A DNA stretch of 64,000 nucleotides. Source: Eubacterium sp. 1001713B170207_170306_E7 (GTDB lineage: Bacteria; Bacillota; Clostridia; Eubacteriales; Eubacteriaceae). Shown here piece by piece: positions 34,294 through 43,783 of the stretch. Each line of letters opens with the position of its first letter. Position 1 is the first letter of the stretch. Under the pieces are notes generated by a model. The model saw only the letters and a program-made list of their open reading frames with translations. It ran no database searches and had not been told where the DNA came from. Location of the stretch: contig NZ_JADMVE010000003.1 in NCBI RefSeq assembly GCF_015547515.1, positions 124,001-188,000 on the forward strand, read 5' to 3'. The translations under genes were made by a program, and so were the position numbers.

Positions 34294-35456
34294 TGAAACC
34301 ATTTATCCCTCTATCCGTCCCAAACATCAAAGGTAATGAAATCCAATATGTGACCGACGCCCTCGAAAAAGAATGGGTCTCCACGGGCGGGACTTATATC
34401 GACCGGTTTGAAAAAGAAATTGCCGTTTATGTGAATGTGGATTCGGCGGTCGCCTGTCAGAGCGGTAGCGCAGGATTACATTTGTCCCTTGTTTTAGCCA
34501 ATGTGACCCGTGAAGACATGGTCATTGTGCCAACCTTAACCTTTATCGCGGCCGTTAATCCTGTGAAATATTTAGGCGCTGCACCAGTTTTTATGGACTG
34601 TGATGGCTCTCTCTGTATGGACATGGATAAGCTTCAGCGCTTTTGCGAAACCGAATGTGAATTGAAAGATGAAAAGCTGATTCATCTTGAGACGCAAAAG
34701 CATGTGAAAGCAGCAATTGTGGTTCATGTTTTTGGCAATATGGCCGATATGGAAAAAGCCGTCATGATTGCGGACAAGTACCACCTGATTCTCATTGAAG
34801 ACGCAACCGAAGCATTAGGGTCATATTATACAAAAGGAGACTTTGCCGGAAGATATGCCGGAACCATTGGCGATATTGGCGTTTATTCCTTTAACGGTAA
34901 TAAGATCATCACCACCGGAGGCGGAGGGATGATGGTCACCAAAGATCCAGTGTTGAGCCAGAGAGCAAGGTATCTATCAACCCAGGCCAAGGACGATGCC
35001 GTTAACTTTATCCACGGCGACGTGGGCTATAATTACCGCATGACCAATCTTCAGGCAGCTGTCGGGGTCGCCCAGCTTGAAAAACTTAATGATTTTATTG
35101 CGGTAAAAAAGGCCAACTACCAACGCTATGAAAAAGGCATTCAAACCCTGAATGGGCTTCGGCTGCTGCCTTTTAACCAGGCCATCGAACCCAATTACTG
35201 GTTTTACAGCCTATATATTGAAGATTTAGAAAAATATTCAAAAAAGGCAATCATCAAGACACTGTCCGAAAACAATATCCAGTCAAGACCTATCTGGGGC
35301 TTGATTCATGAACAGAAGCCCTACCAGAAGGATAGGACTTTCGACATCGAAAAAGCAAAAGATTATCACAGACGTATTGTCAATCTGCCCTGCAGCAGTA
35401 ACCTGACTGCGGAGGAAGTTGATCGTGTGCTTGAAACCCTCAGTAATATAAAATAA
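34290..35456 (+). CDS. legC: LegC-like sugar aminotransferase
   Basis: A 388-residue DegT-family aminotransferase. The start at 34290 gives MMKPFIPLSVPNI; the frame is open 33 bp upstream inside the previous gene. The PLP lysine is in YSFNGNKIITTGGGGM (about 212). LegC converts the 4-keto product of LegB to the 4-amino sugar using glutamate. It is clearly related to the aminotransferase at 22601, with the same GNKIITT context and a similar SRPIW tail, but it belongs to the legionaminic acid group. It overlaps the amidotransferase stop. Confidence 0.87.
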   Translation: MMKPFIPLSVPNIKGNEIQYVTDALEKEWVSTGGTYIDRFEKEIAVYVNVDSAVACQSGSAGLHLSLVLANVTREDMVIVPTLTFIAAVNPVKYLGAAPVFMDCDGSLCMDMDKLQRFCETECELKDEKLIHLETQKHVKAAIVVHVFGNMADMEKAVMIADKYHLILIEDATEALGSYYTKGDFAGRYAGTIGDIGVYSFNGNKIITTGGGGMMVTKDPVLSQRARYLSTQAKDDAVNFIHGDVGYNYRMTNLQAAVGVAQLEKLNDFIAVKKANYQRYEKGIQTLNGLRLLPFNQAIEPNYWFYSLYIEDLEKYSKKAIIKTLSENNIQSRPIWGLIHEQKPYQKDRTFDIEKAKDYHRRIVNLPCSSNLTAEEVDRVLETLSNIK

Positions 35457-35471
35457 CAACGGGAGACCACC

Positions 35472-36515
35472 ATGCATTTTCAGGATCTATTTATTAATGA
35501 AAACAAAACCGTTCTCGAGGCCATGAAACAGCTGGACACCGTGAGCAAGGGCATCCTTTATCTGGTGGACGAAAAGAGCCGGCTTCTGGCAGCCCTGACC
35601 GATGGGGATCTTCGCAGGCATTTGTTGAAGGGCGGACAGCTGCAGGAGCCCATCAAAGTGATTGCCAATTACAGCCCGAAATATATTTTCCTTGAGGACA
35701 GAGAGCAGGCACAGCAGACCATGCGTGAAAAGCATATTCTCTCCATCCCGATTGTGGATCATGAGAAGGTAATTAAGGGAATCTGTTTTTTGAACAATGG
35801 AGCGTTGGAGGAGAGACAAAAGCTTAAATTGCCGGTGGTCATGATGGCAGGAGGGAAGGGCACACGGCTGTATCCTTACACCAAGGTTTTGCCCAAGCCC
35901 CTCATTCCCATTGGCGATCTGCCCATCGCGGAGCATATCATCAATCGGTTTATGGATTTTGGCTGTGATGCGTTTCATCTGATCGTTAATCATAAAAAGC
36001 AGATGATTAAGGCTTACTTTGCCGAAACGGAGATAGCTGGCCAGATTACTTACTATGACGAGACCGAGCCTTTAGGTACAGGCGGGGGTCTTAGCCTGTT
36101 AAAGGGAAAAATCCATCAGCCTTTCTTTCTGACAAACTGCGACATTATTGTCAAAGCCGATTACAGTGATATTCTGGATTTTCACAGAAAGAATGGCAAT
36201 ACCATCACCATTGTCTGTGCCTACAAGCATTTCACCATCCCTTATGGTGTTATCACCATGGGGGAAGGCGGCGATATTGCGGATATGACCGAAAAACCTG
36301 AGTATTCCTTTTTGACCAATACCGGCTTTTATCTTGTAGAGCCCGAGGTTTTGAATGATATTGAGGAGCATGTCAGCATCGGCTTTCCAGACATTGTTGA
36401 GAAACAGCGGGAGCAAGGTAAAAAGGTGGCCATTTATCCCGTGAGTGAAAAATCCTGGATGGATATGGGACAGCTTGAGGAGATGGAAGAAATGCGGAAA
36501 GGCTTGGGCGTGTAG
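35472..36515 (+). CDS. ptmE: CBS-domain nucleotidyltransferase (PtmE-like)
   Basis: A 347-residue fusion of a tandem CBS domain (about 1-115) and a sugar-1-phosphate nucleotidyltransferase with the signature MAGGKGTRLYPYTKVLPKPL (about 124-143). This arrangement is that of Campylobacter PtmE, which makes the GDP-sugar used for legionaminic acid. It suggests a GDP route for the LegB branch. The CBS pair may sense an adenine nucleotide, as CBS domains commonly do. Five bases separate its stop tri-nucleotide from the next start. Confidence 0.85.
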   Translation: MHFQDLFINENKTVLEAMKQLDTVSKGILYLVDEKSRLLAALTDGDLRRHLLKGGQLQEPIKVIANYSPKYIFLEDREQAQQTMREKHILSIPIVDHEKVIKGICFLNNGALEERQKLKLPVVMMAGGKGTRLYPYTKVLPKPLIPIGDLPIAEHIINRFMDFGCDAFHLIVNHKKQMIKAYFAETEIAGQITYYDETEPLGTGGGLSLLKGKIHQPFFLTNCDIIVKADYSDILDFHRKNGNTITIVCAYKHFTIPYGVITMGEGGDIADMTEKPEYSFLTNTGFYLVEPEVLNDIEEHVSIGFPDIVEKQREQGKKVAIYPVSEKSWMDMGQLEEMEEMRKGLGV

Positions 36516-36518
36516 CGG

Positions 36519-37154
36519 ATGGAAAAGATACTTTTAATCGGTGCGGGCGGCCATGCCAAAAGCGTAATCGACAGCTTGAAATCCCAGGGAAAATATGAAC
36601 CGGCAGGTATCATTGATAAAACTGGGGTTGGTGATACGCAGGTTCTCAGCATTCCAATTATTGGGACAGATAAAGATCTGCCGCGCTTTTATGAAAAAGG
36701 GATACAGCATGCCTTTGTTACCGTCGGCAGTATTGGCGATACCCGTATACGCCAAAGGCTCTACCAAAAACTGAAAAAAATCGGATTTACCTTGCCCAAT
36801 ATCATCGATCCATCCGCTGTCATCAGTCCTACTGTCAAGCTTTGGGAAAGTATTTTTATTGGAAAAAGTGTTACCGTCAATGCCGGTTCTTCCATAGGTA
36901 AGATGGCGATTATCAACACTGGTGCTGTTATTGAGCATGAATGCAGTATCGGTAATTTTTGTCATATCGCTCCGGCAGCGGCCTTATGCGGCAATGTCTC
37001 GATAGGAGAAAATACACATATCGGAACTAATGCGACGGTCATACAGGGAATAAAAGTTGGATCAAACGCGTTTGTCGGTGCAGGCAGTGTCGTGCTGAAG
37101 GATATTCCGGATAAAGTGCGCGTTGTGGGTGTCCCGGCACGGGAAATCAATTAA
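36519..37154 (+). CDS. PglD/NeuD-type acetyltransferase (LegH role)
   Basis: A 211-residue sugar O/N-acetyltransferase. The N-terminal Rossmann-like lid begins ILLIGAGGHAKSVID, and the C-terminal left-handed beta helix from about residue 95 holds hexapeptide repeats and the VIEHECSIGNFCHIAP catalytic His region. This architecture is shared by PglD, NeuD and LegH. In context it would acetylate the 4-amino group made by LegC. It is followed after 14 bp by the LegI-like synthase. Confidence 0.87.
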   Translation: MEKILLIGAGGHAKSVIDSLKSQGKYEPAGIIDKTGVGDTQVLSIPIIGTDKDLPRFYEKGIQHAFVTVGSIGDTRIRQRLYQKLKKIGFTLPNIIDPSAVISPTVKLWESIFIGKSVTVNAGSSIGKMAIINTGAVIEHECSIGNFCHIAPAAALCGNVSIGENTHIGTNATVIQGIKVGSNAFVGAGSVVLKDIPDKVRVVGVPAREIN

Positions 37155-37168
37155 AAGGAAGCAATCAA

Positions 37169-38167
37169 ATGAGTGTTTTTATCATCGCCGAAGCAGGCGT
37201 CAATCATAATGGTAGTCTAAAACGGGCAAAAGAAATGATCCTTAAAGCCAGAGAATCTGGGGCTGATGCCATCAAGTTTCAGACCTTTAAATCTGAAAGG
37301 CTGGTTTCCACATTTGCTGAGAAAGCAGCATATCAGATTAAAAATACTGGTAGTGCCGATGAAAGCCAGCTGGAAATGGTCAAAAAGCTGGAATTAAGCT
37401 TTGATGATTTTCGGGAGCTTCAGGCTTTCTCAAAAGAAAAAGGCATTCAGTTTTTGTCCACCCCCTTTGATCTTGAAAGCATTGACTTTTTAAACCAGCT
37501 GGATATGCCATTCTGGAAACTGCCGTCAGGCGAAGTTACAAACTATCCCTATCTGGTTAAGATCGCCCAGACCCATAAAGCTATTGTCATGTCCACCGGC
37601 ATGTGTACCTTGGATGAAATCAGAGAAGCCCTCGCTGTGCTAAGAGAGAACGGTGCGCGTAAAATATCTCTTTTACACTGTAATACCGAGTATCCGACGC
37701 CCATGGAGGATGTCAATCTTAAAGCGATGGAAACCTTAAAAAAAGCATTTGGCACACCCATGGGCTATTCCGACCATACAAAAGGCATTGAGGTTCCTAT
37801 TGCGGCGGTTGCCGTGGGAGCAACGATTATCGAAAAGCATTTTACCTTAGACCGCAGCATGGAAGGACCCGACCACAAAGCCAGCCTGGAACCATCCGAG
37901 CTCAAGGCGATGGTTCAGGCTATCCGCAATATCGAAAAAGCCGTTGGAACCGGGGATAAAAAGCCAACACCTTCAGAGATTAAAAATATGGCGATTGCCC
38001 GAAAGAGTATTGTCGCCAGCCAGCCCATTAAAAAGGGAGAGGTTTTTACAGAACAAAACATTACCACCAAACGCCCCGGAACTGGCATCAGCGCCATGCG
38101 GTGGCGCCAGGTTCTCGGTCAGAAAGCAACACGTGACTTTGCAGAGGATGAGTTGATTGAAGTATGA
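37169..38167 (+). CDS. legI: legionaminic acid synthase (NeuB family, LegI-like)
   Basis: A 332-residue NeuB-family nonulosonic acid synthase that condenses a hexosamine with phosphoenolpyruvate. It has AEAGVNHNG at the start, the SGEVTNYPYL and LLHCNTEYPTP segments of the TIM barrel, the YSDHTKGIEV motif, and a C-terminal SAF antifreeze-like domain (about 270-332) beginning KSIVASQPIKKGE. LegI rather than sialic or pseudaminic specificity is inferred from the neighbouring LegG, LegF and LegB/C genes. It overlaps the next start. Confidence 0.9.
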   Translation: MSVFIIAEAGVNHNGSLKRAKEMILKARESGADAIKFQTFKSERLVSTFAEKAAYQIKNTGSADESQLEMVKKLELSFDDFRELQAFSKEKGIQFLSTPFDLESIDFLNQLDMPFWKLPSGEVTNYPYLVKIAQTHKAIVMSTGMCTLDEIREALAVLRENGARKISLLHCNTEYPTPMEDVNLKAMETLKKAFGTPMGYSDHTKGIEVPIAAVAVGATIIEKHFTLDRSMEGPDHKASLEPSELKAMVQAIRNIEKAVGTGDKKPTPSEIKNMAIARKSIVASQPIKKGEVFTEQNITTKRPGTGISAMRWRQVLGQKATRDFAEDELIEV

Positions 38168-39336
38168 AAAAAATATGTATTGTTACCGCAACACGGGCAG
38201 AGTATGGCCTTTTAAGTCCTATTATCAAAAAATTGGATCAAAATCCCTGTTTTGATGTACGAGTTGTCGCAACAGGGGCCCATCTCTCGCCAGAGTTTGG
38301 TTTAACCTACCGTGAAATTGAAAAAGATAAGATTGTCATTGATCAGAAAATCGAGATTCTCATGAGTTCTGACACGCCAGTTTCCATCTCCAAAAGCATG
38401 GGTCTGGCCATGATCAGCTTTGCAGAGTATTTTAACCGTACCAATCCTGATATGCTCATTGTTTTAGGTGACCGTTACGAAACCCTAGCTGTTTGCTGTG
38501 CCGCCATGAACGCACAGATTCCCATTGCGCATTTATACGGCGGGGAGACAACCGAGGGGGCCATTGATGAGAGCATCCGCCACGCAATCACTAAGATGAG
38601 CTATCTGCATTTTACCAGTACTGAGGAATACCGGAGGCGGGTGATTCAATTGGGCGAAGCGCCTGAACGCGTCTTTAAAGTCGGCGCCATGGGAGTCGAA
38701 AATATTCTTTCGATAAAGCTGCTCTCAAAAGAAGCGTTGGAGGCGAGTATTGCGTTCAAACTAGATAAGCCCTACGTAGTGATTACCTTCCACCCCGTCA
38801 CCTTAGAAAAAAACCAGGTTGAACAACAATTTGACGCCCTGTTAAGTGCCTGTGATGCCCATCCGGAGATGCAGTTCATTTTCACCAAAGCTAATTCCGA
38901 TGCTCATGGAAGAATCATCAACCAGAAGATCGATGACTATGCGTGTAAGCACGAAAATGCCATTGCCTTTGAATCCCTGGGCATGCTCCGTTATCTGAGC
39001 GCTTTAAAATACGCACAGATGATCATTGGCAATTCCTCCAGCGGTTTGATTGAGGTCCCCAGCTTTCATATTCCCACCATCAATATCGGTGACCGCCAGA
39101 AGGGCAGGATACAGGGAGAAACCGTCATTAACTGTTCGCCTGAAAAAGATGCTGTCCTAAAAGCAATGGATCAGGCGAATGATCCAGCGTTCAGGGAAAG
39201 CATACAGGATGCGGTAAACCCTTACGGCGATGGAAAGACCAGTGACAGGATGATTGAAGTGCTCGCTGATTTTTTGATGAATGATCGGATAAATTTGAAA
39301 AAGAAGTTTTATGATATAGAGGTTTTGAATGTATAA
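38164..39336 (+). CDS. legG: hydrolysing 2-epimerase (LegG/NeuC-like)
   Basis: A 390-residue member of the hydrolysing UDP-GlcNAc 2-epimerase family. It opens CIVTATRAEYGLLSP, includes VLGDRYETLA and HLYGGETTEGAIDESIRHA, and ends with GNSSSGLIEVPSF, all characteristic of NeuC/LegG rather than non-hydrolysing WecB enzymes. It would release and epimerise the diacetamido sugar to feed LegI. It overlaps LegI by four bases and the LegF-like gene by eight. Confidence 0.9.
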   Translation: MKKICIVTATRAEYGLLSPIIKKLDQNPCFDVRVVATGAHLSPEFGLTYREIEKDKIVIDQKIEILMSSDTPVSISKSMGLAMISFAEYFNRTNPDMLIVLGDRYETLAVCCAAMNAQIPIAHLYGGETTEGAIDESIRHAITKMSYLHFTSTEEYRRRVIQLGEAPERVFKVGAMGVENILSIKLLSKEALEASIAFKLDKPYVVITFHPVTLEKNQVEQQFDALLSACDAHPEMQFIFTKANSDAHGRIINQKIDDYACKHENAIAFESLGMLRYLSALKYAQMIIGNSSSGLIEVPSFHIPTINIGDRQKGRIQGETVINCSPEKDAVLKAMDQANDPAFRESIQDAVNPYGDGKTSDRMIEVLADFLMNDRINLKKKFYDIEVLNV

Positions 39337-40036
39337 AGGAAAAAGGATTCTCGCAGTAATACCAGCACGCAGCGGCTCCAAAGGGCTTCCTGATAAAAAT
39401 ATTAAAGAGCTCAACGACAAACCTTTGCTGGCGTATACGATTGAAGCAGCTCAAAAGACAAAAGTAATTGATGAAATTTTTGTATCCACCGATTCAGAAG
39501 CGTATAAAGAAATAGCAGAGGCATATGGTGCCAATGTTCCTTTTTTAAGGCACAATACATTAGCGACAGATACGGCCTCCTCTTGGGATGTCGTCAAAGA
39601 AGCGGTCATTGAATACGAAAAGCTGGAGCAGAGGTTTGATATTTGTCTGCTTTTGCAGCCAACCTCCCCACTCAGAACAGAAAAAGATATTTTAAACGCA
39701 CTGGAGATATTTATCAAAAAAGGTGCGAATACAGTAGTGTCGGTATGCGAGACTGATCATTCACCATTATGGGAAAATACACTGCCTGAAGATGGAAATA
39801 TGAGCAATTTTTTTGATAAAGTCATTACTGGAAAAAGAAGACAGGATTTACCGATTTATTATCGGATCAATGGTGCTGTTTATATTATAAAAAAAAAGCA
39901 TTTAATGACAAATACTGAAATATACGATGATAAAAGTTTTGCTGTGATTATGGATAAACAGAGCTCGGTCGATATTGATGATCAGTTTGATTTTATGATG
40001 GCTGAGATTTTGCTGAGGTTTAAATATGGTAAATGA
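39329..40036 (+). CDS. legF: CMP-nonulosonic acid synthetase (LegF-like)
   Basis: A 235-residue cytidylyltransferase. The N-terminal IPARSGSKGLPDKN is the CTP-binding signature of NeuA/PseF/LegF enzymes, followed by LLLQPTSPLRT (about 110). It activates the nonulosonic acid as its CMP ester for transfer. It overlaps the glycosyltransferase at 40026, where composition drops abruptly to AT-rich. Confidence 0.9.
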   Translation: MYKGKRILAVIPARSGSKGLPDKNIKELNDKPLLAYTIEAAQKTKVIDEIFVSTDSEAYKEIAEAYGANVPFLRHNTLATDTASSWDVVKEAVIEYEKLEQRFDICLLLQPTSPLRTEKDILNALEIFIKKGANTVVSVCETDHSPLWENTLPEDGNMSNFFDKVITGKRRQDLPIYYRINGAVYIIKKKHLMTNTEIYDDKSFAVIMDKQSSVDIDDQFDFMMAEILLRFKYGK

Positions 40037-40892
40037 AAAGAAAAAGGAACCTAAAATTAGTATAATTGTACCAGTGTATAACGTAGAAAAGTATCTATCA
40101 AGATGTATAGAATCTTTAATAAATCAAACATTAAGCGATATTGAAATTATTTTAGTGAATGATGCATCACCTGATAATTCACTTAGTATCATGAAAAAAT
40201 ATCAGAAACAAGATCCAAATAGAATTGTAATTATTGACTCAAAAGTAAATAAAAAGCAAGGTGGAGCTAGAAATTTAGGATTAGCAAAAGCTTGTGGAGA
40301 ATACATTTGCTTTGTCGATAGCGATGATTGGGTTGAAAAAAAACTCTGTGAAAAAGTTTACGAAAGAGCCATTAGTACAAATGCTGAAATTATTTTTTAT
40401 GATGCATTAGAGACAAAGGATGGAATACAAGGAATATATCTCAAAATGGCCGATGAAAAAAATATGGGGATCATTACCGAAGAAAAAAGAAGGAGACTTA
40501 TTTTAAATCCAGGTTCATGTTGGGCTAAAGTATATAAAAGATGCTTATTGTTAGATAATGAAATTAAATATCCTGAAAATATTTTTTATGAAGATAATTG
40601 TCAAGCCCATATCCCAATGTTGTATGTTAAAAAATGTGATTATATAAAAGAACCCTTATATAATTATTTTCAAGATAATATAAATAGTACAACAAAGAGT
40701 GTAGATATTCGAAAAATGAGTGATCGATGTCAATCAGCTATGTTATTCATTCAAGAAGTTCAACACAGAAAATTATATGAAACATATAAAGATGAGATCG
40801 ATTATGTTTTTTTGAACTATTTTTACTTTACTACAGCTAAGGCTCTAGTGCTTCGATTCAAAAAAGTACCAAAAAAATTTCTAAAAAAATAA
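40026..40892 (+). CDS. GT2 glycosyltransferase ending at a slippery A7 tract
   Basis: A 288-residue GT-A family 2 glycosyltransferase. It begins with IIVPVYNVEKYLSRCIESL, with DASPD near 47 and the DXD-type FVDSDDW near 93-99. The zero frame ends CTA AAA AAA TAA (40881-40892), which is the heptamer A-AAA-AAA followed at once by a stop. A -1 shift there adds 70 residues up to 41101, giving about 358 residues, nearer the usual length for this type. Strongly AT-rich. Either programmed slippage, a one-A loss, or simply a short protein. Confidence 0.85.
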   Translation: MVNEKKKEPKISIIVPVYNVEKYLSRCIESLINQTLSDIEIILVNDASPDNSLSIMKKYQKQDPNRIVIIDSKVNKKQGGARNLGLAKACGEYICFVDSDDWVEKKLCEKVYERAISTNAEIIFYDALETKDGIQGIYLKMADEKNMGIITEEKRRRLILNPGSCWAKVYKRCLLLDNEIKYPENIFYEDNCQAHIPMLYVKKCDYIKEPLYNYFQDNINSTTKSVDIRKMSDRCQSAMLFIQEVQHRKLYETYKDEIDYVFLNYFYFTTAKALVLRFKKVPKKFLKK

Positions 40893-41101
40893 TATTATAT
40901 ATAAAAAATAATTATTCTGTGTATCAAGAGAATCTATACTTTAAAAATAAAGCAAGAATAAATCAATTATCAGTCAATATATTTTTTTATAATATTACTT
41001 TAGCTATTTGTGTTTATAAGCTAATAAGAATTACCATAAAATTAATGAAAAAAATAGGAATAAGAAGGAAAAAAAATTATTCTAGGTTGAGAAATGAATA
41101 A
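40889..41101 (+). other. -1 frame C-terminal extension of the GT2 glycosyltransferase
   Basis: Continuing from the A7 tract in the -1 frame, 70 further codons run without a stop, with a hydrophobic segment (about FFYNITLAICVYKLI) and a basic tail, as in many GT2 C-termini. The frame ends at 41099-41101 and overlaps the flippase start at 41094 by eight bases, the compact arrangement seen elsewhere in this operon. That overlap is the best evidence that the extension belongs to a real protein. Confidence 0.55.
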
Positions 41102-42506
41102 TAAATTAAAAAACATCGCAAAGAGCTTTTCGTTATCTCTATCAGCTAATATAGTGTCATTATTAATATCGGTATTAACAGTATTAATTGTGCCAAAAGT
41201 ATTAGATATAACACAGTATAGTTATTGGCAATTATATATTTTTTATTCTGGTTATGTGGCTTTTTTTCATTTTGGATGGGTAGATGGTATATATTTACGT
41301 TATGGAGGACAAGAGTATACTAAACTAAAAAAAGAAAGATTTGTAACGCAATTTTGGCTGTTAACAAGTTTTGAGATAATACTATTCTTAATACTAGTTA
41401 GTTCTGTCTATTTTTTGATACCTGATAATGAAAAGAGTATAATTTTAATCTTTACTTTCATATCTGGATTTTTATCAATTTTGAAAACCTTTTTTTTGTT
41501 TATTTTACAAGCGACATATCTTATTAAGAAATATTCTTTTATTACTATACTTGATAGAATTTTATCCGGAATATTTATAATAATTTTAGTAGTATTAAAA
41601 ATATCAAGCTATAAGGTATATATAATTATCGATTTGGTTACTAAAGTTATTTCTCTTTTATATGCAATTATAAGTTGTAAGGATATTGTGTTTGGAAAAT
41701 ATGAAAATCTTAGGTCTGGGATAAAAGAGGCTTTTGACAATATAAAAGTTGGTATTAAAATTCTATTAGCTTATATTGCAAGTTCTTTAATAATAGGTAT
41801 TGTTAGATTTGGCATTGAGCAAAACTGGGATATAGCTACTTTTGGAAAAGTATCAATGACATTAAGTTTATCCAGTTTATTGATGGTATTTATTAATGCC
41901 GTAAGTAATATAATGTTTCCACTTTTAAAGCGAGAAAAAAATGAAAGTTTGCCGCTAATATATACAAGAATAAGAACAATTCTAATGCCTATATTATGTG
42001 GAACAATGTTGCTTTATTATCCTTTTAAGGTTATTTTGAATATTTGGCTGCCTCAATACTGTGAAAGTATTGAATATATGGCTTTAATGTTTCCTATGTG
42101 TATTTTTGAAAGTAAAATGTCATTGCTTGTTAATACATATTTAAAAGCTTTACGTAAAGAAAATACTATTTTTATAGTAAATATAATTTCAGTTATTATG
42201 AGTATTTTTGTGACTTTAATTTCAGTATACATATGTAACGATCTTAAACTTACAGTTGTCTCTATTGTTTTGCTCTTGGCATTCAGATGTATTTTTGCAG
42301 AACTTCTTCTGGAAAGAAGTTTGAAAATAAAGATAAAAAATGATATAGTTTGTGAGTTTAGCTTAGCAAGTTTGTTTATTATTTTGAATTGGAATGGAGG
42401 ATCAATAACTTCAGGGGTCATATATTTCGTTGCATTTGTAATCTATGTTTTGTATAAAAAACGACAAATTAGAGATGTATATTTAGAGTGTAGAAAAATA
42501 CTATAG
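41094..42506 (+). CDS. oligosaccharide flippase (Wzx-like)
   Basis: A 470-residue, very AT-rich gene for a polytopic protein with about twelve to fourteen helices. The N-terminal SFSLSLSANIVSLLISVLTV and the later IGIVRFGIEQNWDIATFGKV fit the polysaccharide transport (PST/MOP) superfamily. It would move lipid-linked repeat units across the membrane for the polymerase. Assignment is by topology, general pattern and the otherwise complete Wzx/Wzy locus. Confidence 0.82.
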   Translation: MNNKLKNIAKSFSLSLSANIVSLLISVLTVLIVPKVLDITQYSYWQLYIFYSGYVAFFHFGWVDGIYLRYGGQEYTKLKKERFVTQFWLLTSFEIILFLILVSSVYFLIPDNEKSIILIFTFISGFLSILKTFFLFILQATYLIKKYSFITILDRILSGIFIIILVVLKISSYKVYIIIDLVTKVISLLYAIISCKDIVFGKYENLRSGIKEAFDNIKVGIKILLAYIASSLIIGIVRFGIEQNWDIATFGKVSMTLSLSSLLMVFINAVSNIMFPLLKREKNESLPLIYTRIRTILMPILCGTMLLYYPFKVILNIWLPQYCESIEYMALMFPMCIFESKMSLLVNTYLKALRKENTIFIVNIISVIMSIFVTLISVYICNDLKLTVVSIVLLLAFRCIFAELLLERSLKIKIKNDIVCEFSLASLFIILNWNGGSITSGVIYFVAFVIYVLYKKRQIRDVYLECRKIL

Positions 42507-42545
42507 ATATACATTTATGATGTAGTTAAAATTGGATTGATTTAA

Positions 42546-42779
42546 TTAGGTGTAAACAACAACATTATCGCAACAAGACTGGGTGGGTTCAATATCTCGA
42601 AACGCCTGTATTTATATCGCATTGGCATTGTCAGCGTTGGCTTTATGCTCATCAATTTGACCTATGATTTTCCGATTCTTCGATGGATCATTATTCTTAT
42701 ATTAGAGTGTGATTTAATTTGTTTTAATAAAAGAATTTTGAAAGAAATAATTCAAAAAGCTCTAAAGGAGAAAAAATGA
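42546..42779 (+). pseudogene. 3' remnant of a membrane-protein gene
   Basis: A 77-codon open frame without a plausible start runs from just after a stop at 42543-42545 to a TGA that overlaps the acyltransferase ATG by four bases (ATGA). It encodes a hydrophobic C-terminal-looking segment with higher G+C than its neighbours around 42560-42690. The coupled stop/start shows that it was once the gene preceding the acyltransferase. The family was not recognised. Confidence 0.5.
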
Positions 42780-43783
42780 AAAAAAATTATGCCGTTAGTT
42801 ACCTTAAATGTATTGCAATTATTTTAGTTTTAATAACTCATAGTATTAGCCCAACAAGCGAACAGAGAATTGGCGGTCCATTTTGGATTGCAATGGCTGT
42901 ACCAATTTTTTTGATTATCAGTGGATTCAACTTTACGGCATCTTGCGAAAATAAAAAGATTTTTGCAACTCGGGAATGGTTTCGACATAATAATTTATTA
43001 CCTAAATTAAAACGAATACTTTTACCATATAGTGCTGTTTATGTTCTAGAGATATTCCTTATCTATATTAGTAAGAAATTGGAATTAACGAAAGGAATAA
43101 TGATTTTTAATTATGTAACCGGTGGATTTGGACCAGGAAGCTATTATATTCCAATTTTGATTCAATTTCTACTTTTATTTCCTTTTATATTAATGGGATT
43201 TAAAAGTAAAGCTAAATTGACTTTTAGTATATTATTAGTTATAAATATAGCATTTGATATGGAGTCTACTTATTTATCTGGATATGCATATACGGCATCA
43301 TTATATCGATTGATGATTTTTCGTTACTTTGGTTTTATAATAAGCGGCGTCATTTTATATTATTACCAAAAAAGAGTAAAAACAAGAGCAATGATTATAT
43401 GTTTGTTTATTGGATTTGTATATATTTTATTCAAAAATTATTTAGGGATGAAGCCGATTGTTTTTACACTTTGGCCAACAACTTCTCTGCCTACGGTATT
43501 ATGGGTATTTCCAATTGTATTTTGGAGTTTGAAATATTTGAATATACACCCTAAAAATCAGATTATGCATGTTTATGAATATTGTGGAGATGCATCATAT
43601 CATATTTTTTTGACGCAAATGGTCTATTATTGTGGAATGGGAAAAATTGTAATCCAAAGCACAAATGAGTTAGTTGGAACAATCCTCAATGTAATAATCT
43701 GTTTAAGCGCGGGATGTTTGTTTTATTTTATTGAAAACAAATTTTGGAATTTTAAAAAATTAAATATTCTTAAAAATGAATAG
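42776..43783 (+). CDS. acyltransferase-3 family O-acetyltransferase
   Basis: A 335-residue membrane acyltransferase of the family-3 (OafA/WecH-like) type with about ten helices. It opens NYAVSYLKCIAIILVLITHS, in which the His after helix 1 is the conserved catalytic-type residue, and continues with IAMAVPIFLIISGFNF. Such enzymes acetylate surface polysaccharides. AT-rich like the glycosyltransferases. It is the last intact gene of the polysaccharide locus and has no obvious terminator behind it. Confidence 0.87.
   Translation: MKKNYAVSYLKCIAIILVLITHSISPTSEQRIGGPFWIAMAVPIFLIISGFNFTASCENKKIFATREWFRHNNLLPKLKRILLPYSAVYVLEIFLIYISKKLELTKGIMIFNYVTGGFGPGSYYIPILIQFLLLFPFILMGFKSKAKLTFSILLVINIAFDMESTYLSGYAYTASLYRLMIFRYFGFIISGVILYYYQKRVKTRAMIICLFIGFVYILFKNYLGMKPIVFTLWPTTSLPTVLWVFPIVFWSLKYLNIHPKNQIMHVYEYCGDASYHIFLTQMVYYCGMGKIVIQSTNELVGTILNVIICLSAGCLFYFIENKFWNFKKLNILKNE

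Noticed and set aside
32185-40036. Pseudaminic acid pathway
   Set aside because: The synthase, cytidylyltransferase and hydrolysing epimerase fit the legionaminic set; a PseG-type hydrolase is absent and a LegG/NeuC-type enzyme is present.
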